In this document: in pieces, positions 1-10,145 of the stretch | Layout of the letters: each line of letters opens with the position of its first letter | Numbering within the stretch: the first letter of the stretch is position 1 | Translations under genes and position numbers: made by a program | The notes under the pieces: model-generated | Database searches by the model: none | What the model saw: the letters and a program-made list of their open reading frames with translations, nothing else | Told to the model about the DNA's origin: nothing | Origin: Algiphilus sp. | GTDB taxonomy: Bacteria; Pseudomonadota; Gammaproteobacteria; Nevskiales; Nevskiaceae | Direction of reading: 5' to 3' | Assembly: GCF_023145115.1 (NCBI RefSeq) | Contig: NZ_JAGLEJ010000037.1 | Coordinates: forward strand, 1 to 64,000 | DNA: 64,000 bases

Positions 1-2
1 CG

Positions 3-908
3 GTATCCGGTTCGCTGATCGCGCGGGGGGTGGATCATGACGGCGACCGCCGTGCCTACACCCTGTACGTGCCCGACGGCTTCCGCGACGCGGCGCCGCG
101 TCCGCTGGTCGTGGCCCTTCACGGTGGCGGCGGACGCAGCGTCAACCAGATCCGCATGGCGCAGCTCAACGGCCTCGCGCGCGAGAAGGGCTTCATGGTC
201 GCCTATCCGGAAGGGACCTCGCGCACGCTGCCGCTGCAGACCTGGAACGCGGGCACCTGCTGCGGTGTCGCCGTCGAGCGCCGCGTCGACGATGTCGGTT
301 TCCTGCGCGCGGTCGTGGCCGACGCCGCAGCGCTGTTCGCGGTCGACCTGCGCCGGGTCTACATCACCGGCATGTCCAACGGCGGCATGATGACGCACCG
401 CGTCGCCTGCGAGGCGGCCGATCTCTTCGCCGCCGCGGCGCCGGTGGCGGGAGGCCTCAACGTGGGCGGCGACTTTCCGCAATGCACGCCGTCGCGCGCG
501 ATGCCCATCATCATGTTCCACGGCACGACCGACCGGAACTACCCCCTCGCGGGCGGCGACGGTGTCGGCGAGCGCGGCGTGCCGGAGACCTTCTACCCGG
601 TGGTGCATGCCACCGAGCCCGACACGCTGGCGGCATGGCGCGCGCGCAACGGTGCCACCGGGTCGGCGCGCCGCACCTTCAGCGGCGCGAATGCCCGCTG
701 CGATACCCACGACGGTGCCGCCCCGGTGGTTATGTGCGTCATCGCGCCGATGCAGCCCGACGCCGACGAAGCGGTGGTGTACGACGGCGGCGGCCACGCC
801 TGGCCCGGCGGCGTGCGCGCGCTGCGCGCCGAGTCCGACCTGCCGGCGCGCGACATCGACGCGTCCGCGATGATGTGGTCATTCTTCACCCGGCACGCGC
901 TGCCCTGA
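3..908 (+). CDS. PHB-depolymerase/LpqC-type esterase, 5' end outside window
   Basis: An alpha/beta-hydrolase of the polyhydroxybutyrate depolymerase / LpqC / feruloyl-esterase group, which cleaves ester bonds of polymers or aromatic esters, usually outside the cytoplasm. The oxyanion stretch HGGGG is followed by the nucleophile elbow GMSNGG (Ser near residue 115 counted from base 30) and the catalytic His in GGGHAWPGG near residue 256. The frame stays open to the window edge, and the upstream codons read as a plausible part of the family (SGSLIARGVDHDG). The GTG at 30 is therefore probably internal and the true start, with any signal peptide, lies before base 1. The substrate cannot be told from sequence. 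Confidence 0.8.
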   Translation, partial: VSGSLIARGVDHDGDRRAYTLYVPDGFRDAAPRPLVVALHGGGGRSVNQIRMAQLNGLAREKGFMVAYPEGTSRTLPLQTWNAGTCCGVAVERRVDDVGFLRAVVADAAALFAVDLRRVYITGMSNGGMMTHRVACEAADLFAAAAPVAGGLNVGGDFPQCTPSRAMPIIMFHGTTDRNYPLAGGDGVGERGVPETFYPVVHATEPDTLAAWRARNGATGSARRTFSGANARCDTHDGAAPVVMCVIAPMQPDADEAVVYDGGGHAWPGGVRALRAESDLPARDIDASAMMWSFFTRHALP

Positions 909-949
909 ATGCCGTGGCGTCGCGTCCGCCCGCCGGCCCGTAGACCGCG

Positions 950-2131
950 GTGAGCCTGCATTACGACGTCGTCGTGCTCGGCGGTGGCGCCGCCGGCTTG
1001 ATGTGCGCCATCACCGCCGGCCGGCGCGGCCGCAGGGTGCTGGTCCTGGAGGGCAGCAACCGCGTCGGCAAGAAGATCCTCATGTCGGGCGGCGGGCGCT
1101 GCAACTTCACCAACCTCGACGTCACGCCGGACCACTTCCTGTCCGCCAATCCGCACTTCTGCAAGTCCGCGCTGGCGCGCTACACCCAGTGGGACTTCAT
1201 CGCCATGGTCGAGCGTCACCGCATCGCCTACCACGAGAAGGAGCGCGGCCAGCTGTTCTGCGACGACTCGGCCAAGCAGATCGTGCGCATGCTGCTCGAC
1301 GAGGCGGACGCGGCGGGCGTGACCATCGCGGTGTCGGCGGCCATCGACGGCGTGTCGCGCAGCGACCCCGGGTTCCGGATCGGCTGTCGCCTGGGCACCA
1401 TCACCGCGGAGGCGCTGGTCGTGGCCACCGGCGGGCTGTCGATCCCGAAGATGGGCGCCAGCGGCTTCGGCTACGCGCTGGCGCGCGACTTCGGCCACGC
1501 CGTGCGCGAGACCCGCGCCGGGCTGGTGCCCCTGACCCTGAGTGGCCGCGAGGCCGAGCGCTACGCCGACCTCAGCGGTGTTGGCCTGGCCGCCGCCACC
1601 GCCCACGGCGGGCACCGCTTCGACGCCGGCATGCTGTTCACGCACCGCGGCATCAGCGGGCCGTCCATCCTGCAGATCTCGTCGTACTGGGAGGCCGGCA
1701 CGCCGCTGCTCGTCGACCTGCTGCCGGGCCGCGATGCGGCTGAATGGCTGCGCGCCCAGCGCGACGCGCGCCCGGATGCGGCGCTGTCCACCGTGCTGGC
1801 GCAGGTGCTGCCGAAGCGGCTGGCACTGTGCCTCTGCGAGATCGCCTTCGAGGCGCGGCCGATGCGCCGCCACGACGACGCGGCGCTGACGTCTATCGGC
1901 GCTCGGCTCAACGCCTGGCGCTTCATGCCCGCCGGCACCGAGGGCTATCGCACCGCCGAAGTGACCCTGGGCGGCGTCGATGTCGACGCGGTCTCGTCGC
2001 GCACCATGGCATCGCACCACGTGCCCGGCCTCCACTTCGCGGGCGAAGTACTCGACGTCACCGGCCACCTCGGCGGCTACAACTTCCAGTGGGCCTGGGC
2101 GTCCGGGTACGCGGCCGGGCTGGCGGTGTAG
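950..2131 (+). CDS. BaiN/HI0933-family FAD flavoprotein
   Basis: A 393-residue NAD(P)/FAD-dependent oxidoreductase of the HI0933 (YhiN/BaiN) family. The N-terminal Rossmann motif GGGAAGLMCA binds the FAD ADP moiety, and the family signature GKKILMSGGGRCNFTN follows at about residues 40-56. The C-terminal GEVLDVTGHLGGYNFQWA is the second FAD-contact block. Length is normal for the family and the protein should be cytosolic. The start is GTG at 950. It lies 41 bp after the esterase gene on the same strand and may be co-transcribed. The physiological substrate of most members is unknown. Confidence 0.9.
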   Translation: MSLHYDVVVLGGGAAGLMCAITAGRRGRRVLVLEGSNRVGKKILMSGGGRCNFTNLDVTPDHFLSANPHFCKSALARYTQWDFIAMVERHRIAYHEKERGQLFCDDSAKQIVRMLLDEADAAGVTIAVSAAIDGVSRSDPGFRIGCRLGTITAEALVVATGGLSIPKMGASGFGYALARDFGHAVRETRAGLVPLTLSGREAERYADLSGVGLAAATAHGGHRFDAGMLFTHRGISGPSILQISSYWEAGTPLLVDLLPGRDAAEWLRAQRDARPDAALSTVLAQVLPKRLALCLCEIAFEARPMRRHDDAALTSIGARLNAWRFMPAGTEGYRTAEVTLGGVDVDAVSSRTMASHHVPGLHFAGEVLDVTGHLGGYNFQWAWASGYAAGLAV

Positions 2132-2214
2132 ATGCGGTCCGCGGTCTCGGGCTGCCACTCACTTTCGTTTGTAGCGCTTTCCCCTCCGCTCACCCGCAGC
2201 ACGTGTAGCGGCGT

Positions 2215-2700
2215 TCAAACCTTCCGAATTGCGCGAAGGCGCCTACGTGCATCCGAGAACGGTAGCCGACTGCCAGCCGCTTCCATCGCGTCGTAGGCGC
2301 TGAACGCCGACGTTATCGAGATCAATCCGTTATCGGTCAGTTGTTCCACAATCCATATCGTTCCGAAGGTCCGGCAGCCTTCCGCCTGCGCTGCCTTCTT
2401 CAAGCGCGCGTCTCCGGTGACGATCGGGCATTCTTCCTGCAGGGCGAGCGCCAGGCACAGTCGGTCCATGGCGCTGGTTTGCCGATATGTTTCTGCCCAC
2501 TGCACCGAGCACAAGACCCATTCGCCGCTCACGTCGAGCAGTTGGAGCCCCATGTCCGGAAGCTCGGGATGCTGGGTAGCGAGTTCTCGGTGGAACAACG
2601 CGTTCGGTGTCACCACCTGCCAGGGCCCATAGAACAGCGGCCGTAGCAGGTCGCCTTCCTTCAGGTCGATCAATACGTTGGCGTCATGGACCAGCAGCAT
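2215..2700 (-). CDS. PIN-domain putative ribonuclease, toxin-like
   Basis: A 161-residue protein that starts with a PIN-type nuclease strand (LLVHDANVLIDL, first acidic residue Asp6). A central acidic helix DRLCLALAL and the IVTGDARLKKAA strand near residues 95-105 complete the usual acidic cluster. It is preceded by, and overlaps by 17 bp, the XRE-ImmA gene at 2684-3730, which implies translational coupling. PIN nucleases paired with XRE-ImmA/IrrE regulators are known toxin-antitoxin type pairs (DUF4411-like and DUF3368-like PIN families). The start is taken at the ATG at 2700; a GTG two codons upstream is possible. Target RNA is unknown. Confidence 0.7.
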   Translation of the reverse strand: MLLVHDANVLIDLKEGDLLRPLFYGPWQVVTPNALFHRELATQHPELPDMGLQLLDVSGEWVLCSVQWAETYRQTSAMDRLCLALALQEECPIVTGDARLKKAAQAEGCRTFGTIWIVEQLTDNGLISITSAFSAYDAMEAAGSRLPFSDARRRLRAIRKV

Positions 2701-3730
2701 CGGCACTGAACCGCCGCAACTCGTCCTGTTGACTGCCTAGCAGTTCAATCGCCTTGGATTCGCCGATGATGTCCTCCGCCAGCGCGCGGTAGACGGTTTG
2801 CTGGAAGCGGTACGGCTTTTCGTGCGGGTAGTCGCCGCCGGGCTCTCGCACATTCCAGCCCTTCTTCTTGAAAGTGCCGAACATCTGTCCGAACTTGCGC
2901 TGGTCGAGAACACCGCAATCCCGGGCTCGATATAGCCACGCGTTCATGCTCAACCCATACTCTCGCTTGAGCAGGACAAGCTCGCGGGGGTCAATCCATT
3001 TGCGTCGCTTGCCCAGTGCTGCGCTGACGCTGGGCTCCGGCACGAGAAAGGCGCCCGCGAAGCGATCACAGGCCTTCTCTTCTTCCAGCTCGGGCGCCAG
3101 CCGGTCGTGCAACAGCAAGTGCCCGAGCTCGTGGCAGGCGGTGAAGCGTTGGCGGTCGCCGGGCCACTCGCTGCTGATGATGATTACGGGCACATCACCG
3201 GCCCAGGCTGACAAGCCGCTGAAGCTTTTGTCACCGAAGACATCGGAAGCCAGCACGATGACGCCGTGCTCCTCGAAAGTATCGATCAGGTCCGGAATGG
3301 GGTTGAATCCGAGCTTCCAGGCCTCGCGCGCCAGCATCGCCACCTGCTCTACTTCCTCAAGAGTCTCGATGCGCGCGGGCAGCTCGGGGATGCGGAACTG
3401 TGGCAAGGCATCCGGCAGCAAGTCGTACAGCGCCATATGGCGCTCTACCTGATCGGTCACGTCCGCGATGATGCGTGCCGCGAGCTGCTCGCTGAAGCCT
3501 GAATGCCGGCGATATGCAACGCCGGTGAGTTCGATGGTCGACGGCCGCAACAGATAGTCGACCGAAACCTCGAGGGCAGCGGCCAGCTTGAGCAGAGTCC
3601 CGGAGTTGGGAACAAGCTGATCGTTCTCGTATTTGTCGATGGCGGTATGGCTGAGCCCTACGGCATCCGACAATGCGCGCAAGGAAAGGCCGGCACCTTT
3701 CCGGGACCGCCGCAAGCGCTCTCCAATCAT
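2684..3730 (-). CDS. XRE-family regulator with ImmA/IrrE metallopeptidase domain
   Basis: A 348-residue two-domain protein. Residues about 4-60 form an XRE-type helix-turn-helix (LSLRALSDAVGLSHTAIDKY). The C-terminal part carries the zinc-metallopeptidase motif HELGH at about residues 199-203, as in ImmA/IrrE proteins that cleave phage or stress repressors. The ATG at 3730 is chosen over the TTG at 3748 because a GAGG Shine-Dalgarno lies eight bases before it. It is first in a two-gene operon with the PIN gene, and an interrupted palindrome lies 32 bp upstream. Most likely it is the antitoxin/autorepressor of the PIN protein. Confidence 0.85.
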   Translation of the reverse strand: MIGERLRRSRKGAGLSLRALSDAVGLSHTAIDKYENDQLVPNSGTLLKLAAALEVSVDYLLRPSTIELTGVAYRRHSGFSEQLAARIIADVTDQVERHMALYDLLPDALPQFRIPELPARIETLEEVEQVAMLAREAWKLGFNPIPDLIDTFEEHGVIVLASDVFGDKSFSGLSAWAGDVPVIIISSEWPGDRQRFTACHELGHLLLHDRLAPELEEEKACDRFAGAFLVPEPSVSAALGKRRKWIDPRELVLLKREYGLSMNAWLYRARDCGVLDQRKFGQMFGTFKKKGWNVREPGGDYPHEKPYRFQQTVYRALAEDIIGESKAIELLGSQQDELRRFSADAAGP

Positions 3731-3761
3731 GGGAACACCTCGGAGCAAAAGCCGCCGATTG

Positions 3762-3797
3762 GTTTACAACGGCCATATATGGCGCGCAAATGTAAAC
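3762..3797. promoter_or_regulatory. Palindromic operator upstream of the XRE-ImmA/PIN operon
   Basis: GTTTACA at 3762-3768 is exactly repeated in inverted orientation as TGTAAAC at 3791-3797, and the 22-bp space contains a second perfect palindrome, CCATATATGG (3773-3782). It stands 32 bp before the start at 3730 in an otherwise GC-rich context, as expected for an autoregulatory XRE operator. Binding itself is an inference. Confidence 0.6.
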
Positions 3798-3943
3798 TTG
3801 GCGCCACTTCGCGTCAAATTGTCTGTTCCGCCCTGTGCGCGCGGCGCGATCCCGAGACCGTTTCTGGATGGGGCTGGCGGCTTCCGTCGGATGGGGCTAC
3901 GAGATGCGATCGCTCGCGGCAACGGCTCCCTGGAGTGCATGCC

Positions 3944-4220
3944 TCACACGCGGAAGAGACGCGCCTGGATGTCGACGAAGACGTTCCGGATCTCGCCCAC
4001 CGAGCCCGGCCGGCGCTTGGCATCCCTGGGCGCGGCCCACGCCTGCCGGTGCCAGTTGCAGTACCTCCAGTGCGGCATCGTCGGCGTGTTCAGCCTCCAG
4101 ATCGTCCCGATACTTCAGGAACAGCGGCCACGAGGTCTGCTGGGTGTAGTCGAGTTCGGTAGCCATTCCGTCGTCGTTGCGCAGGGCCTTGTCGATCTTG
4201 TTGAAAGTGTTCCCGAACAA
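3944..4220 (-). pseudogene. Relic of type I restriction-modification hsdM
   Basis: The reading frame from 4220 encodes MFGNTFNKIDKALRNDDG, then ELDYTQQTSWPLFLKY, which is the N-terminus of a large group of type I DNA N6-adenine methyltransferase (HsdM) proteins. Similarity stops after about 50 residues. A shift to the next frame gives a short WAAP segment, as in the intact family, and then a stretch GSVGEIRNVFVDIQ that ends at a TGA at 3944-3946. The rest of the roughly 500-residue methylase and all of hsdS and hsdR are absent. The unassigned bases on either side (3798-3943, 4221-4354) hold nothing else recognisable. This looks like the remains of a deleted restriction locus whose XRE-ImmA/PIN neighbour survived. 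Confidence 0.65.
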
Positions 4221-4354
4221 CGGGGATGTTCCATTTCCCGGGATGGGGTGTTACGCGGACATTAGGAGGAGGGGGCTTCGGCGAGCATAGCGAATGACTC
4301 GCGAATGCCCCTCGAGCCGCGTCGTTACCCGGGCTCTGTGGTCCCTCCGTCCGG

Positions 4355-5341
<987 letters not shown>

Positions 5342-5476
5342 GCGGTGCCTGCGGAGCGGGGGCGGGCTGCCGATGGTGCCGCAGCGCGCGGCATCCTGCG
5401 TTTCGCGGCATTCAGGACGCGTTCGGTGGCTGCACGGGATCCTCTTGCCGACACTCAGGGAAGCAAGGGAGAAGTC

Positions 5477-6094
5477 ATGCAGCGCATGCATCTCTATGCG
5501 GCGGCCGCCGCTGCGTCGCTCGCGATTCCGGCGCAGGCGCAGGACTTCGGCATCATGCAGTCCGCCGAGACCATCGAGCCGGGCAACTACAAGCTCGCCG
5601 GCTATCCGTTCTTCGTGTTCGGCGAGGACGGCGCCGACGACGAGACCGGCGCGGTGGTGCGCGGTGGCTACGGCTTCACGCCGACCATCGACGGCGAGCT
5701 CAAGGCGGCGTTCTTCGACGATGTCACCTATCTGGGCGCCGACGCCGAGTTCCTGCTGCACGACAGCGCGCCGCTGGATGTGTCGCTGACGCTCGGCGCC
5801 AACATCGGCATGGCCGACGAGCCCCTGTCCGACTCCACCACCTTCGACGCCGCGCTGAGCGGGTCGCACGCCCTCACCCGCCGTCTCGAGCTGGTGGGCA
5901 GCATCGAGGCCGCCTTCGTCGAGCTCGACGACGTGCCGCCCGGTGCCGACGATTCGCTGCGCCCCGTGCACCTCGTGCCCGGTGTCGAGTACCGCCTCAC
6001 CGAGACGGTCGACCTGGTGGCCGAGTACGGCTTCGAGGTCAACGACGAGGGCGCCGACTACGGCTCCATCGGGCTGGCGGTCTACTTCCTCTAG
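5477..6094 (+). CDS. Secreted outer-membrane-like beta-barrel protein, unknown function
   Basis: A 205-residue protein with a signal peptide ([21 protein letters not shown], cleavage after AQA). The mature part alternates polar and hydrophobic residues in strands such as [24 protein letters not shown] and [11 protein letters not shown], and ends in SIGLAVYFL, consistent with a small outer-membrane beta-barrel. It is rich in Asp and Glu. A good ribosome site (AAGGGAG, 5465-5471) supports the ATG at 5477. No named family was recognised. It stands alone between divergent and co-oriented genes. Confidence 0.7.
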   Translation: MQRMHLYAAAAAASLAIPAQAQDFGIMQSAETIEPGNYKLAGYPFFVFGEDGADDETGAVVRGGYGFTPTIDGELKAAFFDDVTYLGADAEFLLHDSAPLDVSLTLGANIGMADEPLSDSTTFDAALSGSHALTRRLELVGSIEAAFVELDDVPPGADDSLRPVHLVPGVEYRLTETVDLVAEYGFEVNDEGADYGSIGLAVYFL

Positions 6095-6166
6095 CACCGA
6101 TCGGCAGCCGCACCGCGGCGGGACGCCGCTGCCATCGTGGCGCGCGCATTGGATAATGCGCGCGCC

Positions 6167-9100
6167 ATGACCCGAACCCACCGCAGCCAGATCCAGCAGC
6201 TCCTGCGCGAGGCCGAGCCGACGCTGCTCGAGCGCGACGCGCGCCGGCTGCGCGGCCGCGTCCGGAAGCTGCGCGGCGGGCACGATACGCAGCCGCTGAT
6301 GAAGGCGCTGGCGGAGGCCCGCCAGCGCGCCGAGCGACGCAGCGCGCGGGTGCCGGCGGCGCTGCACTATCCGCCCGAGCTGCCGGTGGTCGGCGCGCGC
6401 GACGATCTGCTCCGCGCCATCCGCGAGCAGCAGGTGCTGGTGGTCTGCGGCGACACCGGCTCGGGCAAGTCCACCCAGCTGCCCAAGCTCTGCCTGGAGG
6501 CCGGTCGCGGCCGGCGCGGACTCATCGGTCACACCCAGCCGCGACGTCTGGCGGCGCGGGCGCTGGCCGGCCGCATCGCCGGCGAGCTGCAGACCGCACC
6601 CGGCGATCTGATCGGCTTCGAGACGCGCTTCGAGAAGCAGCTCGGCGACGACGGCCTGGTCAAGCTGATGACCGACGGCATCCTGCTCGCCGAGCTCGGC
6701 CGCGACCGCGACCTCGCCGCCTACGACACCCTGATCATCGACGAGGCTCACGAGCGCAGCCTCAACATCGACTTCCTGCTGGGCTATCTCAGGCAGCTGC
6801 TGCCGCGCCGGCCCGATCTCAAGCTGATCATCACCTCGGCGACGCTCGACCCGGAAAGCCTCAGCAAGCACTTCGACGATGCCCCGATCATGCGGGTCGA
6901 GGGCCGCAGCTATCCGATCCGCATCGACTACGCGCTGCCGGCGCGGGACGACGACCTGCCCGGCGCGGTGGCCGACGCCATGGACCGGTTGTGGTCGCGC
7001 AGGCCGGACGGCGACGCCCTGGTGTTCCTGCCCGGCGAGCGCGAGATCCGCGAGTGCGCGCGCGTGCTGCGCGGCCGCCGCAGGGATGCCGAGGTGCTGC
7101 CGCTGTACGCGCGTCTCGGTGCGCGGGCGCAGGACGCGGTGTTCACGCGCGCGCAGAAGCCCCGCATCGTGCTCGCGACCAATGTCGCGGAGACCTCGCT
7201 GACGGTCCCCGGCATCCGCTACGTGGTCGATACCGGCACCGCACGCGTGGCGCGCTTCCAGCCGCGCTCGGGCGTGCAGTCGCTGAAGATCGAGCCCGTC
7301 AGCCGGGCCGCCGCCGACCAGCGCGCCGGCCGCTGTGGGCGCGTCGGCCCCGGTCACTGCCTGCGCCTCTACGCCGAGGACGACCTCAAAGCGCGCCCGG
7401 CCTTCACCGACCCCGAGATCCGGCGCTCGAATCTCGCCGGCGTCATCCTGCAGATGGCCTCCCTGAAGCTGGGCAGGGTCGAGGACTTTCCGTGGCTCGA
7501 CGCCCCCAAAACCCGTCACGTGCGCGAGGGCGAGCGCCTGCTGCGCGAGCTCGGCGCGCTCGACGACGCCGGCGGCCTGACGCGCACCGGCCGCGAGCTC
7601 GCACGCCTGCCGCTGGATCCCCGCATGGCACGCATCGCGCTGGCCGCGAAGGGCACCGCCGCCGAGGACGCGGCACTTATCCTGGCGGCCGCGCTGGCGG
7701 TGGCCGACCCGCACGAGCAGCCCGCCGACCAGCGCGATGCCGCCAGGAGCGCGCACGGTCAGTGGCGCCACGCGCGCTCGGACTTCCTGACGCTGCTCAA
7801 CCTCTGGGACCGCACCCGCGCCATCCGGCGGGACGAGGGCAGCAGCGCGTTGCGCCGCTGGTGCGAGAAGCACTTCGTCAGCTTCAACCGCCTGCGCGAA
7901 TGGGGGCTGGTGGTTGCCCAGCTGCGCCAGGCGCTGGACGTGCGCGCGGCCGACGATCGGCCGCTGGATGACGCCGGCCGCGCGCGCGCGCTCAAGGCGC
8001 TCTACGCGCCGCTGCATCAGGCGCTGCTCGCCGGGCTGATCGACCACATCGGCATGCGCCTGCCCGAGAAGGGCGGCTACCAGGGGCCCCGCGGGCGCCA
8101 GTTCCGCGTCTTCCCGGGCTCCGGGCTGGCGAAGAAGGCGCCGCCCTGGCTGATGTGCGCCGAGCTCGCGCAGACCCGCCAGCTCTTCGCGCGTACCTGC
8201 GCGGCCATCGAGCCGGCCTGGCTGGAGCAGATCGCGCCGCACCTGCTGCGCCGCAGCCTCGAGCATCCCGCCTTCGATGCCGAGCGCGGCGAGGTCTCCG
8301 CCACCGAGGTGGTGCGCTTCCACGGCCTCGAGCTGACCCGGCGCGCGCGGCACTACGGCAGCGCCGAGCCGCAGGAGGCGCGCGCCATCTTCATCCGCGA
8401 GGCGCTGGTGCGCGGCGCGCTGCGCAATCCGCCGCGCTTCCTGCGCGACAACCTGGCGCTGGTCGCGGCGGTGCGCGACAAGGAAGAGCGCCTGCGCCGG
8501 CCCGATCTGCTGGCCGACGAGGACCAGCTCTGCGCCTTCTATGACGCGCGCCTGCCGGCCGAGGTCTGCACGCAGTCCGGGCTCGAGAAATGGCTGCGGC
8601 GCAGCGGCCAGAGCGAGCGCGTGGCGGCCGACCGGCCGATGGCGCAGCTCAAGCAGCAGATGGCCACGCAGGGCCCGCTGCACATGCGCGAGCCGGACGT
8701 GCTGCGACCGGGCGCGGACGCCGATGTCGAGGCGCTGTTCCCGGACCGCCTCACCGTCGACGGCCACCGGGTGGCGCTGGAGTACCGCCACGACCCCGGC
8801 GCCGACGCCGACGGCGTCACCTTCGTGATCGATCTGCCGGCGCTGTTCGCGCTGCCCGGGAGCCGCTTCGACTGGCTGGTGCGCGGGCTCCGCCCGGCGC
8901 TGTTCGAGGCGCTGCTGCGCAGCCTGCCGGGCAAGCTGCGCCGGCGCGTGACGCCGGCCGCGCACTTCGCCGATGCGCTCACCGAACGGCTCGGCCCCGA
9001 CGACGGGGCGCTGCTGCCGGCGGTGTGCGCGGCGCTGGCCGACATGTGCGGCGCCGAGCTGCACCCCGAGGACTTCGACCGCGAGCGCCTGCCCGCGCAT

Positions 9101-10051
9101 CTGCGCCCGGGCGTGCGCCTGCTCGACGCCGGCGGGGCCGTGCTCGGCGAGGCCGAGTCGCTGACGGCGCTGCGCGCGCGCTTCGGCGAGCGCGCCCGCG
9201 CCGCGGTCAGCGCCGCCGCCAGCGGTTCCGACTGGGTGCGCGACAACCTGCGCGACTGGGATTTCGACGCGCTGCCCGGGCGCGTGACGCTGCCCGGCGG
9301 GCTGCCGGCGCACCCGGCGCTGGTCGCCGAAGGCGCGCAGGTGCATCTGCGGCCCTTCGAATCGCGCGCCGCCGCCGATGCCGCGCACGCCGCGGGCTGC
9401 CGGCAGCTCCTGCTGGGCGCCATCGGCAGCCGCGCGCGCGATGTCGAGAAGACCGTCGCCAAGCGCTTCGGCCTGCAGCTGGCCACCACCACGCACACGC
9501 CGAAGACGCTGGCCGCGGCGGTGGTCGCGCGCTGCGCCGATGGGGTGTTCGCGCCCGGCGCGGTGCGCGACCGCGCCGCCTTCGAGGCGGCGCTCGAACG
9601 CCGCAGCGACTTCAGCCTGCGCGCGCAGCGCGTGATGGACGATCTCGCCGACTGGTTCGCGCGCGCCAATGCCTTGCGCGCGCGCATGCGCGATCTCGCC
9701 AAGCCCTTCCCGGCTGCGGTCGCCGATGCCCGCGCCCAGCTCGACAGCCTGCTCGCCGACGACTGCGTCGCGGTCATCCCGGAGGCGCAGTGGGCGCGGG
9801 TCACGGTCTACCTGCAGGCACTGGAGAAGCGCCTGGAGCGGCTGGCCAACAAGCCGGCACGCGACGAGCAGCTGCGCGCCGGCATCGTCGCCGCCCGCGG
9901 TGAACAGCCGCCGCCGCTGGATCACCCCGCGCGCTGGATCGAGGAGGAGTGGCGCGTGGCGCTGTTCGCGCAGGAGCTCAAGGCGGTGGGCGCGCCCGGC
10001 GACGCGCGCCTGCGCGCGGCACTGGCCGGCACGGGCGCCGACAGCGCCTGA
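6167..10051 (+). CDS. hrpA: HrpA-type DEAH-box ATP-dependent RNA helicase
   Basis: A 1294-residue helicase, close to the roughly 1300 residues of E. coli HrpA. Walker [11 protein letters not shown] is near residue 95, the DEAH box (IIDEAHERS) near 191, motif III ITSAT near 222, and motif [10 protein letters not shown] near 385. HA2 and OB-type regions follow, then the long C-terminal domain (DUF3418-like) specific to bacterial HrpA. HrpA unwinds or remodels RNA, and in E. coli it is involved in mRNA processing and rescue of stalled ribosomes. The ATG at 6167 is preferred; an in-frame upstream start at 6137 is possible. Confidence 0.93.
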   Translation: MTRTHRSQIQQLLREAEPTLLERDARRLRGRVRKLRGGHDTQPLMKALAEARQRAERRSARVPAALHYPPELPVVGARDDLLRAIREQQVLVVCGDTGSGKSTQLPKLCLEAGRGRRGLIGHTQPRRLAARALAGRIAGELQTAPGDLIGFETRFEKQLGDDGLVKLMTDGILLAELGRDRDLAAYDTLIIDEAHERSLNIDFLLGYLRQLLPRRPDLKLIITSATLDPESLSKHFDDAPIMRVEGRSYPIRIDYALPARDDDLPGAVADAMDRLWSRRPDGDALVFLPGEREIRECARVLRGRRRDAEVLPLYARLGARAQDAVFTRAQKPRIVLATNVAETSLTVPGIRYVVDTGTARVARFQPRSGVQSLKIEPVSRAAADQRAGRCGRVGPGHCLRLYAEDDLKARPAFTDPEIRRSNLAGVILQMASLKLGRVEDFPWLDAPKTRHVREGERLLRELGALDDAGGLTRTGRELARLPLDPRMARIALAAKGTAAEDAALILAAALAVADPHEQPADQRDAARSAHGQWRHARSDFLTLLNLWDRTRAIRRDEGSSALRRWCEKHFVSFNRLREWGLVVAQLRQALDVRAADDRPLDDAGRARALKALYAPLHQALLAGLIDHIGMRLPEKGGYQGPRGRQFRVFPGSGLAKKAPPWLMCAELAQTRQLFARTCAAIEPAWLEQIAPHLLRRSLEHPAFDAERGEVSATEVVRFHGLELTRRARHYGSAEPQEARAIFIREALVRGALRNPPRFLRDNLALVAAVRDKEERLRRPDLLADEDQLCAFYDARLPAEVCTQSGLEKWLRRSGQSERVAADRPMAQLKQQMATQGPLHMREPDVLRPGADADVEALFPDRLTVDGHRVALEYRHDPGADADGVTFVIDLPALFALPGSRFDWLVRGLRPALFEALLRSLPGKLRRRVTPAAHFADALTERLGPDDGALLPAVCAALADMCGAELHPEDFDRERLPAHLRPGVRLLDAGGAVLGEAESLTALRARFGERARAAVSAAASGSDWVRDNLRDWDFDALPGRVTLPGGLPAHPALVAEGAQVHLRPFESRAAADAAHAAGCRQLLLGAIGSRARDVEKTVAKRFGLQLATTTHTPKTLAAAVVARCADGVFAPGAVRDRAAFEAALERRSDFSLRAQRVMDDLADWFARANALRARMRDLAKPFPAAVADARAQLDSLLADDCVAVIPEAQWARVTVYLQALEKRLERLANKPARDEQLRAGIVAARGEQPPPLDHPARWIEEEWRVALFAQELKAVGAPGDARLRAALAGTGADSA

Positions 10052-10145
10052 TCGCGGTGCCGGGGCGCGTGCGCCCGCGGGTAGACTTCGCGCATCGGCC
10101 GCTGGTGGACACCGGATGCCCAAGGGCGCTTCGCGAAGGATCGGC

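Noticed and set aside
9669..10145. Long 5' extension of the histidine kinase frame
   Set aside because: It lies inside the end of hrpA; the kinase has its own ribosome site and signal peptide at 10146.
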